From NCBI GenBank assembly GCA_030248215.1, contig JASANG010002565.1:1-64000 (forward strand): DNA of 64,000 bases, in the 5' to 3' direction. Below, one piece after another: positions 46,335-59,822 of the stretch. The position numbers were made by a program, and so were the translations under genes. The notes under the pieces were generated by a model. It searched no databases. It saw only the letters and a list, made by a program, of their open reading frames with translations, and was not told the origin of the DNA. Source of the stretch: Enoplolaimus lenunculus. Its lineage: Eukaryota > Nematoda > Enoplea > Enoplida > Thoracostomopsidae. Position 1 is the stretch's first letter; each line of letters opens with the position of its first letter.

Positions 46335-49300
46335 TTGTGTATTTTATTTTTTGTTGCGTTGTTTTGTCAAGCCCATAGCCAGAGAAAGGCCAACGAGCTG
46401 AGTCCCTTGGAATTTATTTGTCCCCCTTGGAAAGTTTTAATTGCGCTCTTAAGTCAATTGTAATCTTTGAATCCTAATCTAGCATTTTGAAGCTGGCTAC
46501 GGGACAGCGTTTTGCATATAAATATGTTTGCTATTCATTTAGTTTTGTGAATAGCAATTCCAGTAGTTTAATCACCATTATATAAATATTATATTCCACT
46601 TTTGATATTGAGTTTAACCCGTTCTATTTTTGCGTGTGAATTATTTCAGAATCTGGAATGCTGTCGTAAAAACAAGTATTCCAGTCAAAATCGTTTTTAA
46701 AATGTTTTTGGAAAACTATTCTGATTATATTTGTGTCATCTTGTGATTTTACCAAATATGGCTTACGTTACTAAATTTTTATTGCGTTGTAAAAGTCTTG
46801 AATTTTATAAAACGCAAGTCTTTTGTACACAATTTCCTTTAAAAATAAACACTGAAAAGTGCCGCCGCTTTAGGCAAGAATATATTGGTAGGCATGGACG
46901 TATATTTGGAGATGGGATATATTTAATCCTGAAATTACTGGGGAGACAATAAAAAGCACTTTTAACAGACTTTATAATAACCCTGTGGATCATTAAGATT
47001 TAAAATGTTCCGAATACTTGTGGTTATACGTACTCGAACCAAAATCTGGGTTACGCCTTTAGCAATCGCAGACATACTTGCAAACGGTTTGGGACATGCA
47101 GACCTCGGCATTTTGCGTAGGCCTGTAATGACCGACAGACAACAGTTGTTTTGTCTTTGAACTGTTCCTATTAAAACTATGTGAATCAGGTTCCCATTTA
47201 TACACAAATATTTGTAACACTACTTTAGAAGGTGTTTTAAACTTTTACCCTTTGCTGTTTTAAAAAGTTTCGGGTTCTTATACACCTTCCCTATACAGAC
47301 CGTTGCCTAAGCCTTTATCTGAGCCTAAGCATGAGCGAAAGCCTAACCCGAACCTAAACCCTAAATGTGGGTTAAGTATTTTGTGTTTATATAAATCTAT
47401 TCGGTGCAGTATACATGGAGCACGTACGATTCAACTGCCAAGATAAATGCAGACATACCAAATTTTTAGTGGAACGTCACATTTCAAACTTAGCATCTCT
47501 TACCATAAAATTGACCACAAAACGGATTGTGTTCAATTCCATGGTGAAAAACGTGGAGAATGCGGTGAGAATATAAAACATGAAAAAATAATTTTAAAAA
47601 ATTTTATGCCATTGAAACGTAACATACTGGTTGTTGAATTGAAATGACGTGTTAAGTCTTATGCAGCTTAAACAGCCAAATATTTTCATGAACTTTTGTA
47701 AGAAATCACATCTCAACAACACTAATGAAATGAGAAATGCGTATTGTGCACTTAAAAGACAGCCAAAAATTTCCATAAGTCTAAAATTTCAGAAAAACCT
47801 AGCTTAGCTGAGATAAATTACAAGCAAAAGAGTTTTGATTAAAGTTACAAATTTAAGTGTTAACTGTGTCTCAAAACTAACTTTTGAACCCCTAGGCGCC
47901 CGGGTCGTCCCCTGCTGCAGGTGGCACGCTCATAAGATGTGGCGTGATAAATGATTTTAGTCGCGCTGTTTCCGGGGTTGTGTATATGATCAAAAATTTT
48001 AAAACATTATCTACAAAGTAGATTAATTAATTACACAAACAGAATTCAAAACTGTACACATTCACGCAGTTTTAAAAGAGGAGATTTTCTTAATTTTTGA
48101 AATTTTTTCTTGATTTTTATGCAATGTTTTAAAGTCTTTACTGTGGTTACACTTTTAAATTTGATATAAAAACGCTCATCACAAATTAATACACTTTCTG
48201 AAAACAATACCAAATGTAATTTTATGCGTTATTAATGCAAACTGTATAATTGGCGACCGCTAGAACACTTTTACGTTTCTATTTAAAAGTGATTATTGAT
48301 TGGTTTTTGCAGTAAAATTTTGCAAGAAAAAACAGTAAAACAAATATGCAATTTCAGTAATATTTGATCGAGACATATAAATCATAATATTTATAAGAGT
48401 TGATCGGTTAAAAACGTCACAGCTTGTGATTTTCATTTAAGAATTTTTTCCACAAGTTGCGATTTCGAAACTTAAAGTTGACACAACACCAGTATTGCCA
48501 TAGTTTTTGATCAATTTTTTTGACAACCAAAAATTTTATATAAACGTCATGTTCACCATTGAACTGATTAAAGAAAATATCAGTCGTTTTAATTGGTTAC
48601 GGTCTTTTATTTTAAGCGTTACCTTACTCGGAAATTTATACTTTTCATAAGGTTTTACGTTTCGCCAAGAACTGTTTAGTTTTCGTTCAATTCATGAATA
48701 ATTGCTTCAGCTTGGGTTAAATGAAAGCGTTTGGAATGTTTAAATATTTTCTGAGTTTTCTGCTATCTTCCAACAGCCGGAATACGCTCAAAATAGTCGA
48801 ATTTTGAAATTTATTTGCATTAATTCTCAGTATTTCAAATATGCAAAAATTTTCAAAATCTAACTAGTTTTGGGTACACACCAGCTTGTTGGACGATAAC
48901 GAAAGATTCCTCAATGCGTCAGTAATGATACTTTTCGCAGTTGCATGTGCACAACTTTTTGTCTATTTTATGTAGTATTCTTGTTGAGAAACACTATAAA
49001 CACAGCCCAAAATGTGATTAATGTTGTAAAGTGACCTTGTAAATGTAGCGCATAAGTTACTCTAGGATTGAATAAAGTTGAGTTCGAAACTTTAAAGCGT
49101 ACTATACTTTTGAAAGTAATTCCTAAGACTAACCTTGCATTATCGCTCAAGCTTATGAGACAAGACAACTAAACGTTTAAATTCAACGGAACGGATAGTT
49201 GCAATACCGTATGTATATCAGTAACGAAGGGCGTCGGAGGGTGGGTTAAAAATTAATTACAGTTCCGTAACCGAACAACAGAGGAGCAATGCTCTGGAGA

Positions 49301-49787
49301 GGTCAAATAAATATCATTGACCTAGCTACATAACTTAAGCTGACCCAGTGGTGGAATGATTTACCAATTAGCATAACTCGGCAAGGTTACCTCAATAGAA
49401 TTGAATGAAATATATATTGTGGAACTTTGTGACAACACCAAATCTAAATTCTCAAAAATTTCAATCTGGTTTTGAAATGATCAGAAAATATTGAGAAGCT
49501 CAAACATGCAAAACGTCAATATGGAACCAAGTTGAACAAACACTAACTGGATGGACCAAGGTAAAGACTAGACCGTAACAGTAGCATACGCAAAATTGTA
49601 CGCTTAAGCCTACATATTAGCCTAAGCTTATGCAATAAATTACTCTAAAGCTTAAGCTTGCTCTATCACAGTAAAAGGAAGAACTATCCGCCGCTTGATG
49701 TTTACTTGGTCACTGGATGGAATAGTGGAAAAGAACACTAAAATCACTTTATTTTGTAACAGCTTATAATCGATATAATTCTGAACA
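46335..49787. other. Intergenic region between tropomyosin and collagen
   Basis: No exon series was found. A short telomere-unit tract lies at 47,305-47,365. The second copy of the dispersed repeat lies at 49,120-49,275. A telomere-type MITE remnant (CGTAACAGTAGCATACGC and TTAGCCTAAGC words) occupies about 49,567-49,665, just upstream of the collagen start. The rest is AT-rich without visible structure. Confidence 0.6.
49120..49275. repeat. Dispersed repeat, copy 2
   Basis: Same block order as 24,955-25,078, with about 30 bp of extra sequence near the left end. It lies 510 bp upstream of the collagen start codon. Confidence 0.6.
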
Positions 49788-52700
49788 ATGAACAGCATGA
49801 GCGAAGACTACAAAATGATGCAAGATAATAATGAAAAGGACACATCAATTGAGCACATTCGTGCGCGAAAAATTGCATTCATTGCAGTTGTTATTTCAAC
49901 TGCTGCCGTTGTAAGCACTGTCGTTACGCTGCCATTATTGTACACGTACATACAGCAATTGCAGTCACATTTAACGGAAGAAGTGTCCTTTTGCCAAGTA
50001 AGTTACCGCCGTAGTGCTACAAATAAGAAGCACGTAACGAAAGGGGGCTATTTTGAGTCCAATCAGTGAGAGTCTGCATCCCTTATTAAAGTGTATTAGT
50101 CAACTGGATTGACTCCATACACTAGCGGTTCCAGAACGGGGGTGGGGGCGTACGCGCCCGTCAGAAATTTGTTGTGATAAAATGGTAAGGTTCTTATACA
50201 TTGCAATTTTTCCCTATAAACTTTATCAAATCAAGAAAATTTTTTAACACAAATTGGCAATCAGCAAAAATGCTTCGGAGCAGGTCAGTTCGTTCCAAAA
50301 GCTAGAGCATTGAAAACAAATATCTGTCGCCCTCTTATTCGGGTCACTGCAGTACGTTTGATTAAGTCTCATCTCACATGAAGTATAATACCAGCAACTC
50401 AACGCAAACTGTACGTGAACTAACAAACAATGCCCACCATTTATGAATAGCTTGTACGACGCTAGCAAAAATGCATGAAAATTTTAGACTCGTTACGCTG
50501 AAATTCAATCTCGAATCAATGGCAATGATGATAGAAGCACTCCAAACAATCGCATAGCTCGACGAGCGTGGTTATTTGGACAAGCGTATGCAGGGGGTAG
50601 AGGGGTCGGCGGCGGCGTTGGCGGTTTTGGCGGATTTGGAGGCGGAGCAGGCGGTGGTGGTGCCGGAGGTGGTTTTGGATCCGGAGGGAGTGGTATATTT
50701 ACCGGATGTAAGTTGTGAACCACTGACGTTAATTTCTTGAGCCTATAAGAACAATTATATACTCGTGACAACGGCAGTTGAGTTAATACAGAATATATTA
50801 AGTCCTGAATTGCAAGTTGTTTCTACTACTCTCATAAATGACCATTTTGTGTCTCAGTGCTCTTCATTTATTAGGATCTAGTTGTTGAAACAAGTGCTTT
50901 CGGAAGAAAAACTGAAAAAACTGAAATTTAGAAACCAGGAATAGACAACATGACTGTGATTCTTTAGACAAGCATTACATGCTGAAAATAAAATTATAAC
51001 GTCACAATTGAATGTTTATATAGAAAAATTGTATTTAAGAGTGTCAGAAAATGACACTGAGTTGCCCGAAGTATAGGATTCGGTTTCCAAAACTCCAAGA
51101 ATGTTTGACAGTTTTTTTGAGAGAGAGTAGATATATAGTTGTTCTGAGGGTGGCCTCACAAACAATTGTGAATTTATTGTTGTTGAAACTGGCATCTTGT
51201 ATTAATTTTCTATTTGTCAGAATTTCACCCGGTAGATGGTGATATAGCAGCATATCTGCTACTCTGTTTCAGAAAACAGTTAGCAGAATACGTATTACAT
51301 TGTTATGTAATTCTAGGTTGCACATGTCACCAAGGCCCAGCAGGCCCCGTAGGAGATCAAGGATTGGAAGGAGAGCCCGGCAGTGAAGGGGAACCAGGAG
51401 GTCCTGGGCCAGAAGGCGCCGGAGGCCGTGTAACCGAAGCTGGCGCTGGAGATCTGCCTGAAATGTGTGTCGTTTGTCCGCCTGGTCCGCCTGGCTTTCT
51501 AGGAAATCCAGGGTACGTTGATAGAAATTACTGTTGCAGAAAATTTTAATATGACATCAAGTTCAGCAATTACTTATTAAAGATTCACCTTTTTTGTTTA
51601 CACCGCTATAAATATTAACCTATACGACGTTTAAACTTAAGCATACATCGCATTCAAAACTGGTGATGCTATACGCGCAGCTGAAAATGAGAGAAAAGTT
51701 GCACAAAACGATAGTTGAAAAAATATCTAGCGATTTCAGAAATAAAGGCTCACGTGGACCCACAGGCGACAGAGGTGCCGCTGGCATGCCAGGACGGCAA
51801 GGATCTCGCGGACCTCCGGGAGACCAAGGCCCACCAGGCAATAATGGTAACGACGGACCACGCGGTGCTCCGGTAAGTTTTTCGTTGTCAGTTTTGGTAA
51901 ATATTCGATGGGCTCAAACAAGCCAGATATTTATAAATGAAAGGGAAATTTCGTTCCGAAAACGTGTCTATTAGCATGCTCCCTTTGTGTGAACACCAAA
52001 ACTAAATTAGTCAAAGTTTTATAATCTAACTAACGTGGCTATTTTTTAAAGAAGTTAACAATGTTTTGGCTTTTTTGACGATAAAAGAAATTATCAGCTG
52101 ACGAACTGATTTATTTGCACTCAAACTATATCTGGCTGCACAATTGGGATCATCACTATTCCCAAACTATAAACACGCATGGCCTAATCATGCTTTTGAC
52201 GTTTATATAAGGCATATGAGTCCATTAAGGATGTGTTAGTACCTACTTAACTGTATTGTTGTTTTTGAGTTTATTATTAATAAAAACACATTTTCAGTAG
52301 TGCATCGTTTCTTCCAAGTAACCAATTATAGTAACATGACTGTAAAATAAAACGAACAGCAATAGCAAGGCAAGTAATATTGGATTATAAAAATGTTATC
52401 ATGATCCTTAACCTAGACCCATATTGTGATATGCGTATAGCAGCGTCACTAGAAACAAACCCGAAAACTATGCTGAATTTAGAACCTTTTCATTCAATAG
52501 TTCGAAAATTACAAGACATTTACATCTCCATTGACTTAGTCGAACGTTCGCTAACCGGTGATACGTGTTGTAGCTCAATGCTAAAAATAAAACAAATAGG
52601 TTGCATCAGACAATTTTTCATTACCAACATTTCATTTATCAAGTGTAATGATAGATTTAGTTTGTTTTAAGGGCTCCCCTGGTAAACAGCTAAACATCGG

Positions 52701-53231
52701 CGCGCAAGACGGACCGCCAGGAGAACCCGGAGCACAAGGTCCTCGCGGACAACCGGGTCCACGTGGAAACAACGGTACTCCAGGCCGTTTTGGAATGTTG
52801 GGCGCAGTTGGCGGTCGAGGTAAAAGCCTATTTATCAATTTTTCTTCAGACAAAAACAATGATAATGTGAAGGCCCGTTTTAGCCATTTCATGTTTTACC
52901 ATCGACAGACCATACCCTAAATTGGGCTACTAGACCGATTTATCTTGCGGCGTCTCTAATTATAAAAAAATACTTACGATATGTTTGCAATATTTTTAAA
53001 AAGGAATTGCATAAAAATTATTATTGTTTAAATATTGTTCCATGGACCACGGTCGTTTACGCTGGATTAAAATTCTTCTATGCGTACAACAAGTAGAAAA
53101 TGCTTGTTTCAGGCCGGTCAGGTAAACGCGGCAGCCCGGGCATTATTGGAGAACCTGGTCAAGGTGGTGCTCCCGGCTCGTCTGGCGATTGTTCTCAATG
53201 CCCGTCGCCACGAACCGCACCAGGCTACTAA
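49788..53231 (+). CDS. Cuticle collagen
   Basis: Six exons (49788-49997, 50488-50707, 51317-51512, 51740-51872, 52672-52819, 53113-53231) join in phase to 341 residues. Exon 1 is the nematode cuticle collagen N-terminal domain: basic IRARK, a hydrophobic segment at 29-54, then YIQQLQSHLTEEVSFCQ. A furin-like RIARR site at 92-96 lies before a glycine-rich, non-collagenous stretch (about 105-142, GGVGGFGGFGGG type). Cysteine pairs frame the Gly-X-Y blocks: CCTC at 144-147, CVVC before GPPG, and DCSQC near the end. The C-terminus SPRTAPGY is typical of the family. It should be secreted by the hypodermis, trimmed at the RxxR site, trimerised and cross-linked into cuticle. The triple helix is interrupted at the exon 3 cysteine knot and at KQLNIGAQD in exon 5. 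The long glycine-rich exon 2 is unusual. Confidence 0.95.
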
Positions 53232-53305
53232 GTCATGAGTCGAAATAACGCAGAAGATAGTTATTTTTGAGGGATATACATATGTTTAGTACTTTCTTCA
53301 GTTAT

Positions 53306-53311
53306 AATAAA
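53306..53311 (+). terminator. Poly(A) signal AATAAA of the collagen gene
   Basis: First canonical AATAAA, 75 bases after the collagen stop codon. A second one lies at about 53,334. Confidence 0.6.
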
Positions 53312-55959
53312 CGTATCAATGATTTTGGTTTTTGAATAAATCAACCGCTATATACAGTAAAGTTTCTGCAAAGTTGGCTTGAAACAATTAAATCTACATG
53401 GTCGGCAATGAAAGAATTACATCTGCGATTCACAAACGCCACTCGCGAACAAGGCTGTCTGGGGCATCAATCCACATCATTAAAAAATATACTACCATCA
53501 CTGTCTCCTCTAAAATCCACCAAAACCAATGTGTTGAGATTTAAAATATTTACTGCACAATTGAACTTGATTCTCGCTCGCTTCGTTCGCAACCATTTTT
53601 AACTACCCTGCCTAACGTTCGACTTTTGGCTGATTATTTCAATTAAAATAATTTTGGAATGATCTCTCAGCTTTGGGTTAGCTGCTTACTTTCCGTTTCA
53701 TGGCCCAAAAAAGAAAAATTGTTCCCGTGTTCCCTCGAGGGTTTTTACTTAATAAAAATACCATGTTTGCAGTTGTTTCAATTGCTCACTTGAACATTAG
53801 TTGATTTTTAATGAATTGTATCTGACGGATAAAAATTACTGCAAATGCAATGAATTGAACAATAGTGTATTTTATGTATCCGCCTATAGGAATTTCTCAC
53901 AGTTAAATGGAGCCTCACAAATTTTTAAAAACACTAAGTTTCTACAACAAACATTTATTAAAAAACATTTCAAAATCTCAGCTGTCATAATTAATATATA
54001 ATAGTTAATTTCCGGGAACCACCAGGTTGTACTTATTAGGTACATACGCAGTTAATACACAAAAAGCGAACAGATCGAAAAATCATACTGTGTCCAAAAT
54101 TTCAAAATTTATGCATTTAGTTTCCAACTATACTAATTAGATTTTTTAAAAAATTTAATATTAGGCCCTTCAAATCGATATAAGATCTCCAAACACTGTG
54201 GCTAACAGGGTACAACTGGAGGTCTGCCTCCGGCTCCGGTAGAATTTTTGCCGGAGGTTCAGGTTTTTCGAAAGTGGTTTGCAGATTAAGTCGTACTTCT
54301 AATTTAATCTCAAAATAAAGTATTAATATACAGAACCACTAGCGCTAAAAAGGTACCGAAATGTACTTAGGTGCTGGAAGCAATTCATTTTCGAGCTCTC
54401 ATGGCTCCGGTGGGCAACCTAGCTTTCTGCGATCGCACTGTCACGAAAATGGCCGCGCGGTTTAATTGATATTACAGACGGCATTGTAACATCAAAAAAT
54501 AACGAACTAAACAAGACCTAAGTAGCACGATGCTGGTGAGTTCGTATACAAAATTCATATTGGCCGAAATTGCAAAATTGGAAACAAACACGACATATAT
54601 TTGTTGTTCGTTTTCAAGTGTGGTCATGAAACTTCAATCAAACAACGCCACTCAAAGCGGCACTCAGTGGCGGTGATATTCGAACCTAAGGTTTGCACAT
54701 AGGATTCTATAATCGATACATCTTTTATTAATATACAAAAATTTCACACGTCAGACTTCGCACAAATGGGTAATGAACGCGGTTCACCATTTCCGTATCT
54801 TTATCCTGTACAGCCTATGAAGCAAAACAGACAAGATTAATCCAAATTGATTTTAAGAGATATTTTGAAACCCAAATTTGAAGATTTGATAGAATTACGG
54901 TATTCCAGTGGACATAAAGCAAGATCGCATGTACACTCCCAAAAATCTCGTTTACAATTTGACATCATTGGATACGAAGTACTCGCCACGCTAAGCGCAA
55001 TAATTTTTGCCGCTTTCCGTTTTAAAACGGTTGAAAATGGTGGAAAAGTACAATTTTGTTTCGGGCAATAAAATGCGCCCCGTTGCGCTCCGGGACTCAC
55101 GATGAGGAGGGTTCGGAAGGCGCATCTTTTTTCTATAACCAATTTGTTTGTTGAAACTCAAGCACTAACCAACGGAACCAGAATTCACTGTTATGTTTTA
55201 TTGTAAAGACCTGCGCATGCTCATAGAACCTCGCAGCAGTTTAAACCTCAAAACGTGTGAGTGTGTCTAATCGTTCGATAACAATCGGTTTTATAGAAAC
55301 CCATTTGTGAATTCTTCTGAACCGGCCCATAAATGACTTGTTAACAAAAACATAACAATAACTCACTGTTTAGACTTGAGCCTCTGCACCTACGTATATA
55401 TATTTAAAAGCAAAATTTTTGAAAAGCAAAACGAAACATTTGTGCACATTCATTACTGTAGAATAATCTAATTAACTGGTGACATATTATATCTCAATTA
55501 GTACCTGCAATTGCATCGCAATCCAACATACAAGTTCTTGGTACATTCGGTAACGATCAAACCTGTACAAGTTCACTTGTGTAATGTTTCCTTTTTATAA
55601 AGTTAAGGCTTAGGTTTTGGCTATTAAGACTGAAGCAAAGGATTCAAATTTTAGGCCATAGGCGTTGGTAAACATATTTGTAAGCCTAAATGTATGTGGG
55701 GGAGTGTGCTAGAGCTGAGAATTGACCTCGATTGGCAGGTAAGCCATAGCAAAACGGTTAGAAATCAAAAAGTTTTTTCGAGAACGCGTAGCAGCCGAAA
55801 TTTTTCAACCTCTGTCGGTTATCCTACATACTCTAAAAGAGCGTTTTTCGAGTCTTTCTGGGAAACATGAGAATAAACTTTCATTCACTTGGGCCCATGT
55901 AAACCTCGCTGCCGTTCCAAAATCCCACCATGTCATCCCAATAATATGAGGTGTGGTCG

Positions 55960-56720
55960 AATTTGGGATTTTGGTGTTTCGGGATGTGGTTGAAGGTGGA
56001 ATTTTGAGATTTTAGGATTTCCGGATATGGTCGAAGATGGGATTTTGGTATTTCAGGATGTTTTTGAAGGTGGAATTTTGAGATTTTGGGATTTCCGGAT
56101 ATGGTCGAAGATGGGATTTTGGTATTTCAGGATGTTTTTGAAGGTGGAATTTTGAGATTTTGGGATTTCCGGATATGGTCGATGGTGGGATTTTTAGATT
56201 TCGGTGGGATTTTGGGATTTCGGTATATGGCTGAAGGTGGGTTTTTGGGATTTTGGGATTGCGGGATATGGCCGAAGATGGGATTTTGGGATTTTGGGAT
56301 TTCGGGATATGATCGAAATATTTTGGGATGTCGGGATCGGGATATGGTGGAACGTGGGATTTTGGGATTTCGGGACACGATAGAAGGTGGGATTTTGGGA
56401 TTTAGGGATATGGTGGACGGTGGGATTTTGGGATTTTGAGATTTCGGATGTGGTCTAAAATGGGATTTTGGAATTTTGGGATTTCGGGATATGCATGCAG
56501 GTGGGATTTTGGGATCTCGGGATATGGTCGAATGTGGGGTTATGAAGTTTCGGGATATGGTCGCAATTGCGATTTTGGGATTTTCGGATATTGTCGAAGG
56601 TGGGATTTTGTGGTTTTGGAATTTCTGAATATGGTCGAATGTGGTATTTTGGGATTTTGGGTTTTCGGGATATTGTCACAAGTGGGCTTTTGGGATTTCG
56701 GGATATGGTCGAAGGTGGGG
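55960..56720. repeat. G-rich minisatellite, GGGATTTTGGGATTTCGGGATATGG type
   Basis: About 760 bp of imperfect units of variable length, roughly 40-60 bp, built from GGGATTTTGGGATT and CGGGATATGGTCGAAGGTGG. Lack of stops makes frames open on both strands (for example 56,086-56,439), but these are translations of the repeat and not genes. The regular GGG runs could form quadruplex structures on the + strand. Confidence 0.9.
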
Positions 56721-56721
56721 T

Positions 56722-57465
56722 GCTCCTAAAGCCTAGGCGTAAACCTAAGTCTAAACCGTAGCCCAATTTTAAGCGTAAGCCAAGATTTAGCCCATGGGTG
56801 ATTTAGGATCTAATATATGTATTAACCAAAGCCTATTCCTAAAACCTCAGCCTATTAAGCCTATGCTATTTACCGTTTAATCTACGGTTAACCAAAATCT
56901 GAGGCCAAACCTAAGCCCAAGCTAAAGAATAAGCCTATGCCTAAGCCTTAGCCTAAGATTTAGCCAAGGTCACTTAAGGTTTAATCTGTGTTTAAACCAA
57001 AGCACATTTCTAAAGCCTCAGCTTAAGCCTAAAGCCTACGCCTAAGCCTAAGCCTAAGGTTTTGTCCAAGTGTCATTCTCATTTAAGATCTAATCTATGC
57101 TTAAACCAAAGCCTGCTCCTAAAGCCTAAGCCTAAACCTAAACCTAAACCTAAGCCTTAGTGTAAGCCTAAGCCTGAGCTTAAGCCTTAGTTTAACCTGA
57201 GGTGTCATTTAAGATTTAATCTATGTTTTACCACACCCTATTCCTAGTGCTTCAGCCTAGGCGTCAGCCTACGCCTGAAGCCTATGCTTAAACCTAGGAT
57301 TAAGCCTAAGCCTAAGCCGTAGCCTATGTCGAAACCGAATCCTAAGGCTCAGACATCACCTTTCCTAATCCTAAACATAAGATTGAGCCTTGCCTATCCC
57401 TAGACGTAATCTTGCGCCAAAAGATTGTCTAATCCAATAGCTACCTAAAGCCTAAGACTAAGCCG
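56722..57465. repeat. Degenerate telomere-unit array with higher-order repeats
   Basis: About 740 bp of CCTAAG/TTAGGC-derived hexamers. Within it, the block TTTAAGATCTAATCTATG followed by CTTAAACCAAAGCCT and TCCTAAAGCCT recurs four times at roughly 130-220 bp spacing (near 56,801, 56,969, 57,090 and 57,208). So the hexamers are organised into higher-order units and are not a simple broken telomere. Confidence 0.85.
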
Positions 57466-59822
57466 AATGAATTGCTTGCAAAGAATTTTATTGAAATCAC
57501 AAAATCCCAAACCCCAAAATCCCACCACAAACAAGAGCTATCAATTTTAAGCAGGGACGATGGGATTTTGGGACGGCAGTCAAGTATATATGGGGGGCCC
57601 ACTTGTATATACCGTTGCTTTCTGATAGGATTGTTTCGTTTACTCGCACAAATGCACAACTGTCGAATTTTTAACAGATCCATCCCACTCTAGTGCTTAT
57701 GTAAAGCCGCGGATCAAGAAGTTTTTGACAGTAAATGCAGTCAATATGTAGTATAGTCAAAGCAACCAAGTGGCCGACAAGCCAAACGCAATTTTGATAT
57801 TAAAACCTAATGCAAACTCTTGGCTTTGGACCTGTCCAGTGTTTGATTCAATCCTGGCTGCGCCTAGGTCCACCCTTACATTTTCGTGTTGTCACTCAAA
57901 CGTAAAAACCATTAGGGAACCAAATGCGCAGTAACATCTTTACAATAATTATGCAACTTTTACAAGCTTATTGTTTTTATAATGGCTGCAAAAAATTCCA
58001 AACAAACTTTAGCAAAGTACAGTCACGCTACCGCATGGAGTGGATGAGCGAGGCGGCGTTCCATGGATCCCGGCAGTGTACGGGGAGGTGAGTCACAGTA
58101 ATAGCGCAGACTGGAGCTTTCAGCTGAGCGCTACAACTATATAGATTAAGCTTTAAGCCGCAGCGTTTCTGTTTTAATGAAATGTTAATAATTTGAAAAA
58201 ATCAAATTTGATTTTAAGACACGAAAAGCAATGGTAAAAGAATATGATGTATGAAGATTTGTATTATTTCCGGGCGGCTGTATTGTAGCGATTGAATGTT
58301 GTAATTTTAAACCGTTTCAAGCGTGCTTGTGCTTGAAAAAATAGTCCGACAATTTAAAATTACAAACGAACTCGTATGGTGGAAGTAAAGTGACAGTATT
58401 TTTCAAGTATATTGATTGATTGTATCGAAACTGTTTTGGTTTTGATTTTTCATTAGAAAGATTTCGCCGGAAAACTTAAAATTTTTTGCAACATTTCACA
58501 GTTCCGGATCCGACAAAATTGGTAGGCCGCATGGGCTCGGATCGGACTTGCTGCACCGCCAGTAGTTCAATACTGCCTGATTTTAAAACAATGTCGATAG
58601 TCATCTACAAACGAATTAAGACTAAGTTCTAGCGCCCGCATTAATTTTTTAATTAACCCGTTCCTTAGGGTTCGAAAGCGACCCCGGACTGAACCACAGA
58701 ATTTTGGGTCAGACCTCTTGCAGTCCGAATCGGACCGGTCCTGTTATGGTGGGCCGCTGGTTTGGACCGGAAGTCAATCTGCGCTATCATTAATCGGTGA
58801 AGTACGAAACTACTGCAATTTCAAAGTTTTGTGCCGCACAGTCTAAAACATGTCGGCAAAGTTAATCGTCGCTGGTTTCTCAGAAAACGTAAATACTGTT
58901 TTCTAACGATTATTCGTTGGCTAAAGTTTGCATTTTATGCTATGGAAAACATAAGCATCGGATCGGATCGGACGGGACATCAGTCTTCCGAGGACAGGAC
59001 CGTTGATAGACGGCCAATTCATATCACTATTGTAGCGGACCACTGCAGAAACAAGTCTTTGAGTTTAGAACAGTGAGAGATTCATGTCATACACAAAATT
59101 CTGTTGATTTGCGTTGCAAGAGACTGTCATCACGCTCAAGAGAATCGAGCATCCTGCCGCCCGATCATATCATGGTTTAAACATCGAAAATTAAAATTCA
59201 AAAAATTCCGTTTTTGAATTTATCGAAATTTGATAAAATTTCAAATTTTTTCACTTTAAAATTAAAACAAATTTAAGTTATATATACTTAGAGAAACGGA
59301 AATTTCACAACAACAGACGTTTTGTCATCGTTTTTTTGATAATTACAACGATCAAATTACACATTTTTGAAGTTGATTATATTAACACAGCCATCCACGC
59401 ACGCAGTTACAATTATTTTGGAAAACGTTTCACAAACTTGTAAATTGTCCGTCTTGTTAATTAAATGCTGGAAAATTATCTATTAAAATCGCCGTTTGAA
59501 AACTAATACCTGAAATTTTGATTAATTTTTTAGTAATATTTTATACTTGTTAATATGATCCGGAGCATATTGGCGTACAAGTGGGTGCTGGTGACATGTG
59601 TGGCCAATGTTTAATTTAAACATGTGAACTAACGAACTGTAGAAGAAGAAATAAAAATTGTAAGATGCCGAATTGTGCGAGATGATTTCGAACAAAAACG
59701 GTTTCAGTTTTACGGATTCCTTACCAAAAAGCGGTCATAAAACATTTAGCTCGATTCTATTTTCTGATATGTTTCATGTAAAACAAGTAGAAATTTTTGA
59801 CGGTGTTAGTTTTTTTTACTTT

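Larger units (their letters stand above)
55891..57600. mobile_element. 1.7-kb inverted-repeat element filled with two satellite arrays
   Basis: The left end starts GGGCCCATGTAAACCTCG and continues CTGCCGTTCCAAAATCCCA. The right end carries the complement (TGGGATTTTGGGACGGCAG ... TATATGGGGGGCC). CACTT flanks both sides if the last C at the right is shared with the terminus. The left interior is the GGGATTTTGGGATTTCGGG array and the right interior is degenerate TTAGGC. The termini resemble those of the 9,892-10,047 MITE, so this looks like an expanded relative. No transposase. Confidence 0.65.

Noticed and set aside
54640-54710. tRNA gene or tRNA-derived SINE on the minus strand, from AGGTTCGAATA
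   Set aside because: A T-loop-like word is present, but no acceptor stem, D-arm or anticodon arm can be folded around it.
56086-56766. Long open frames on both strands rich in GFWDFGISGY-type repeats
   Set aside because: They are translations of the G-rich minisatellite, with no start context or splice sites.
56722-57465. A chromosome end or fusion point
   Set aside because: The hexamers are degenerate, arranged in higher-order units, and enclosed by inverted termini with sequence continuing on both sides.
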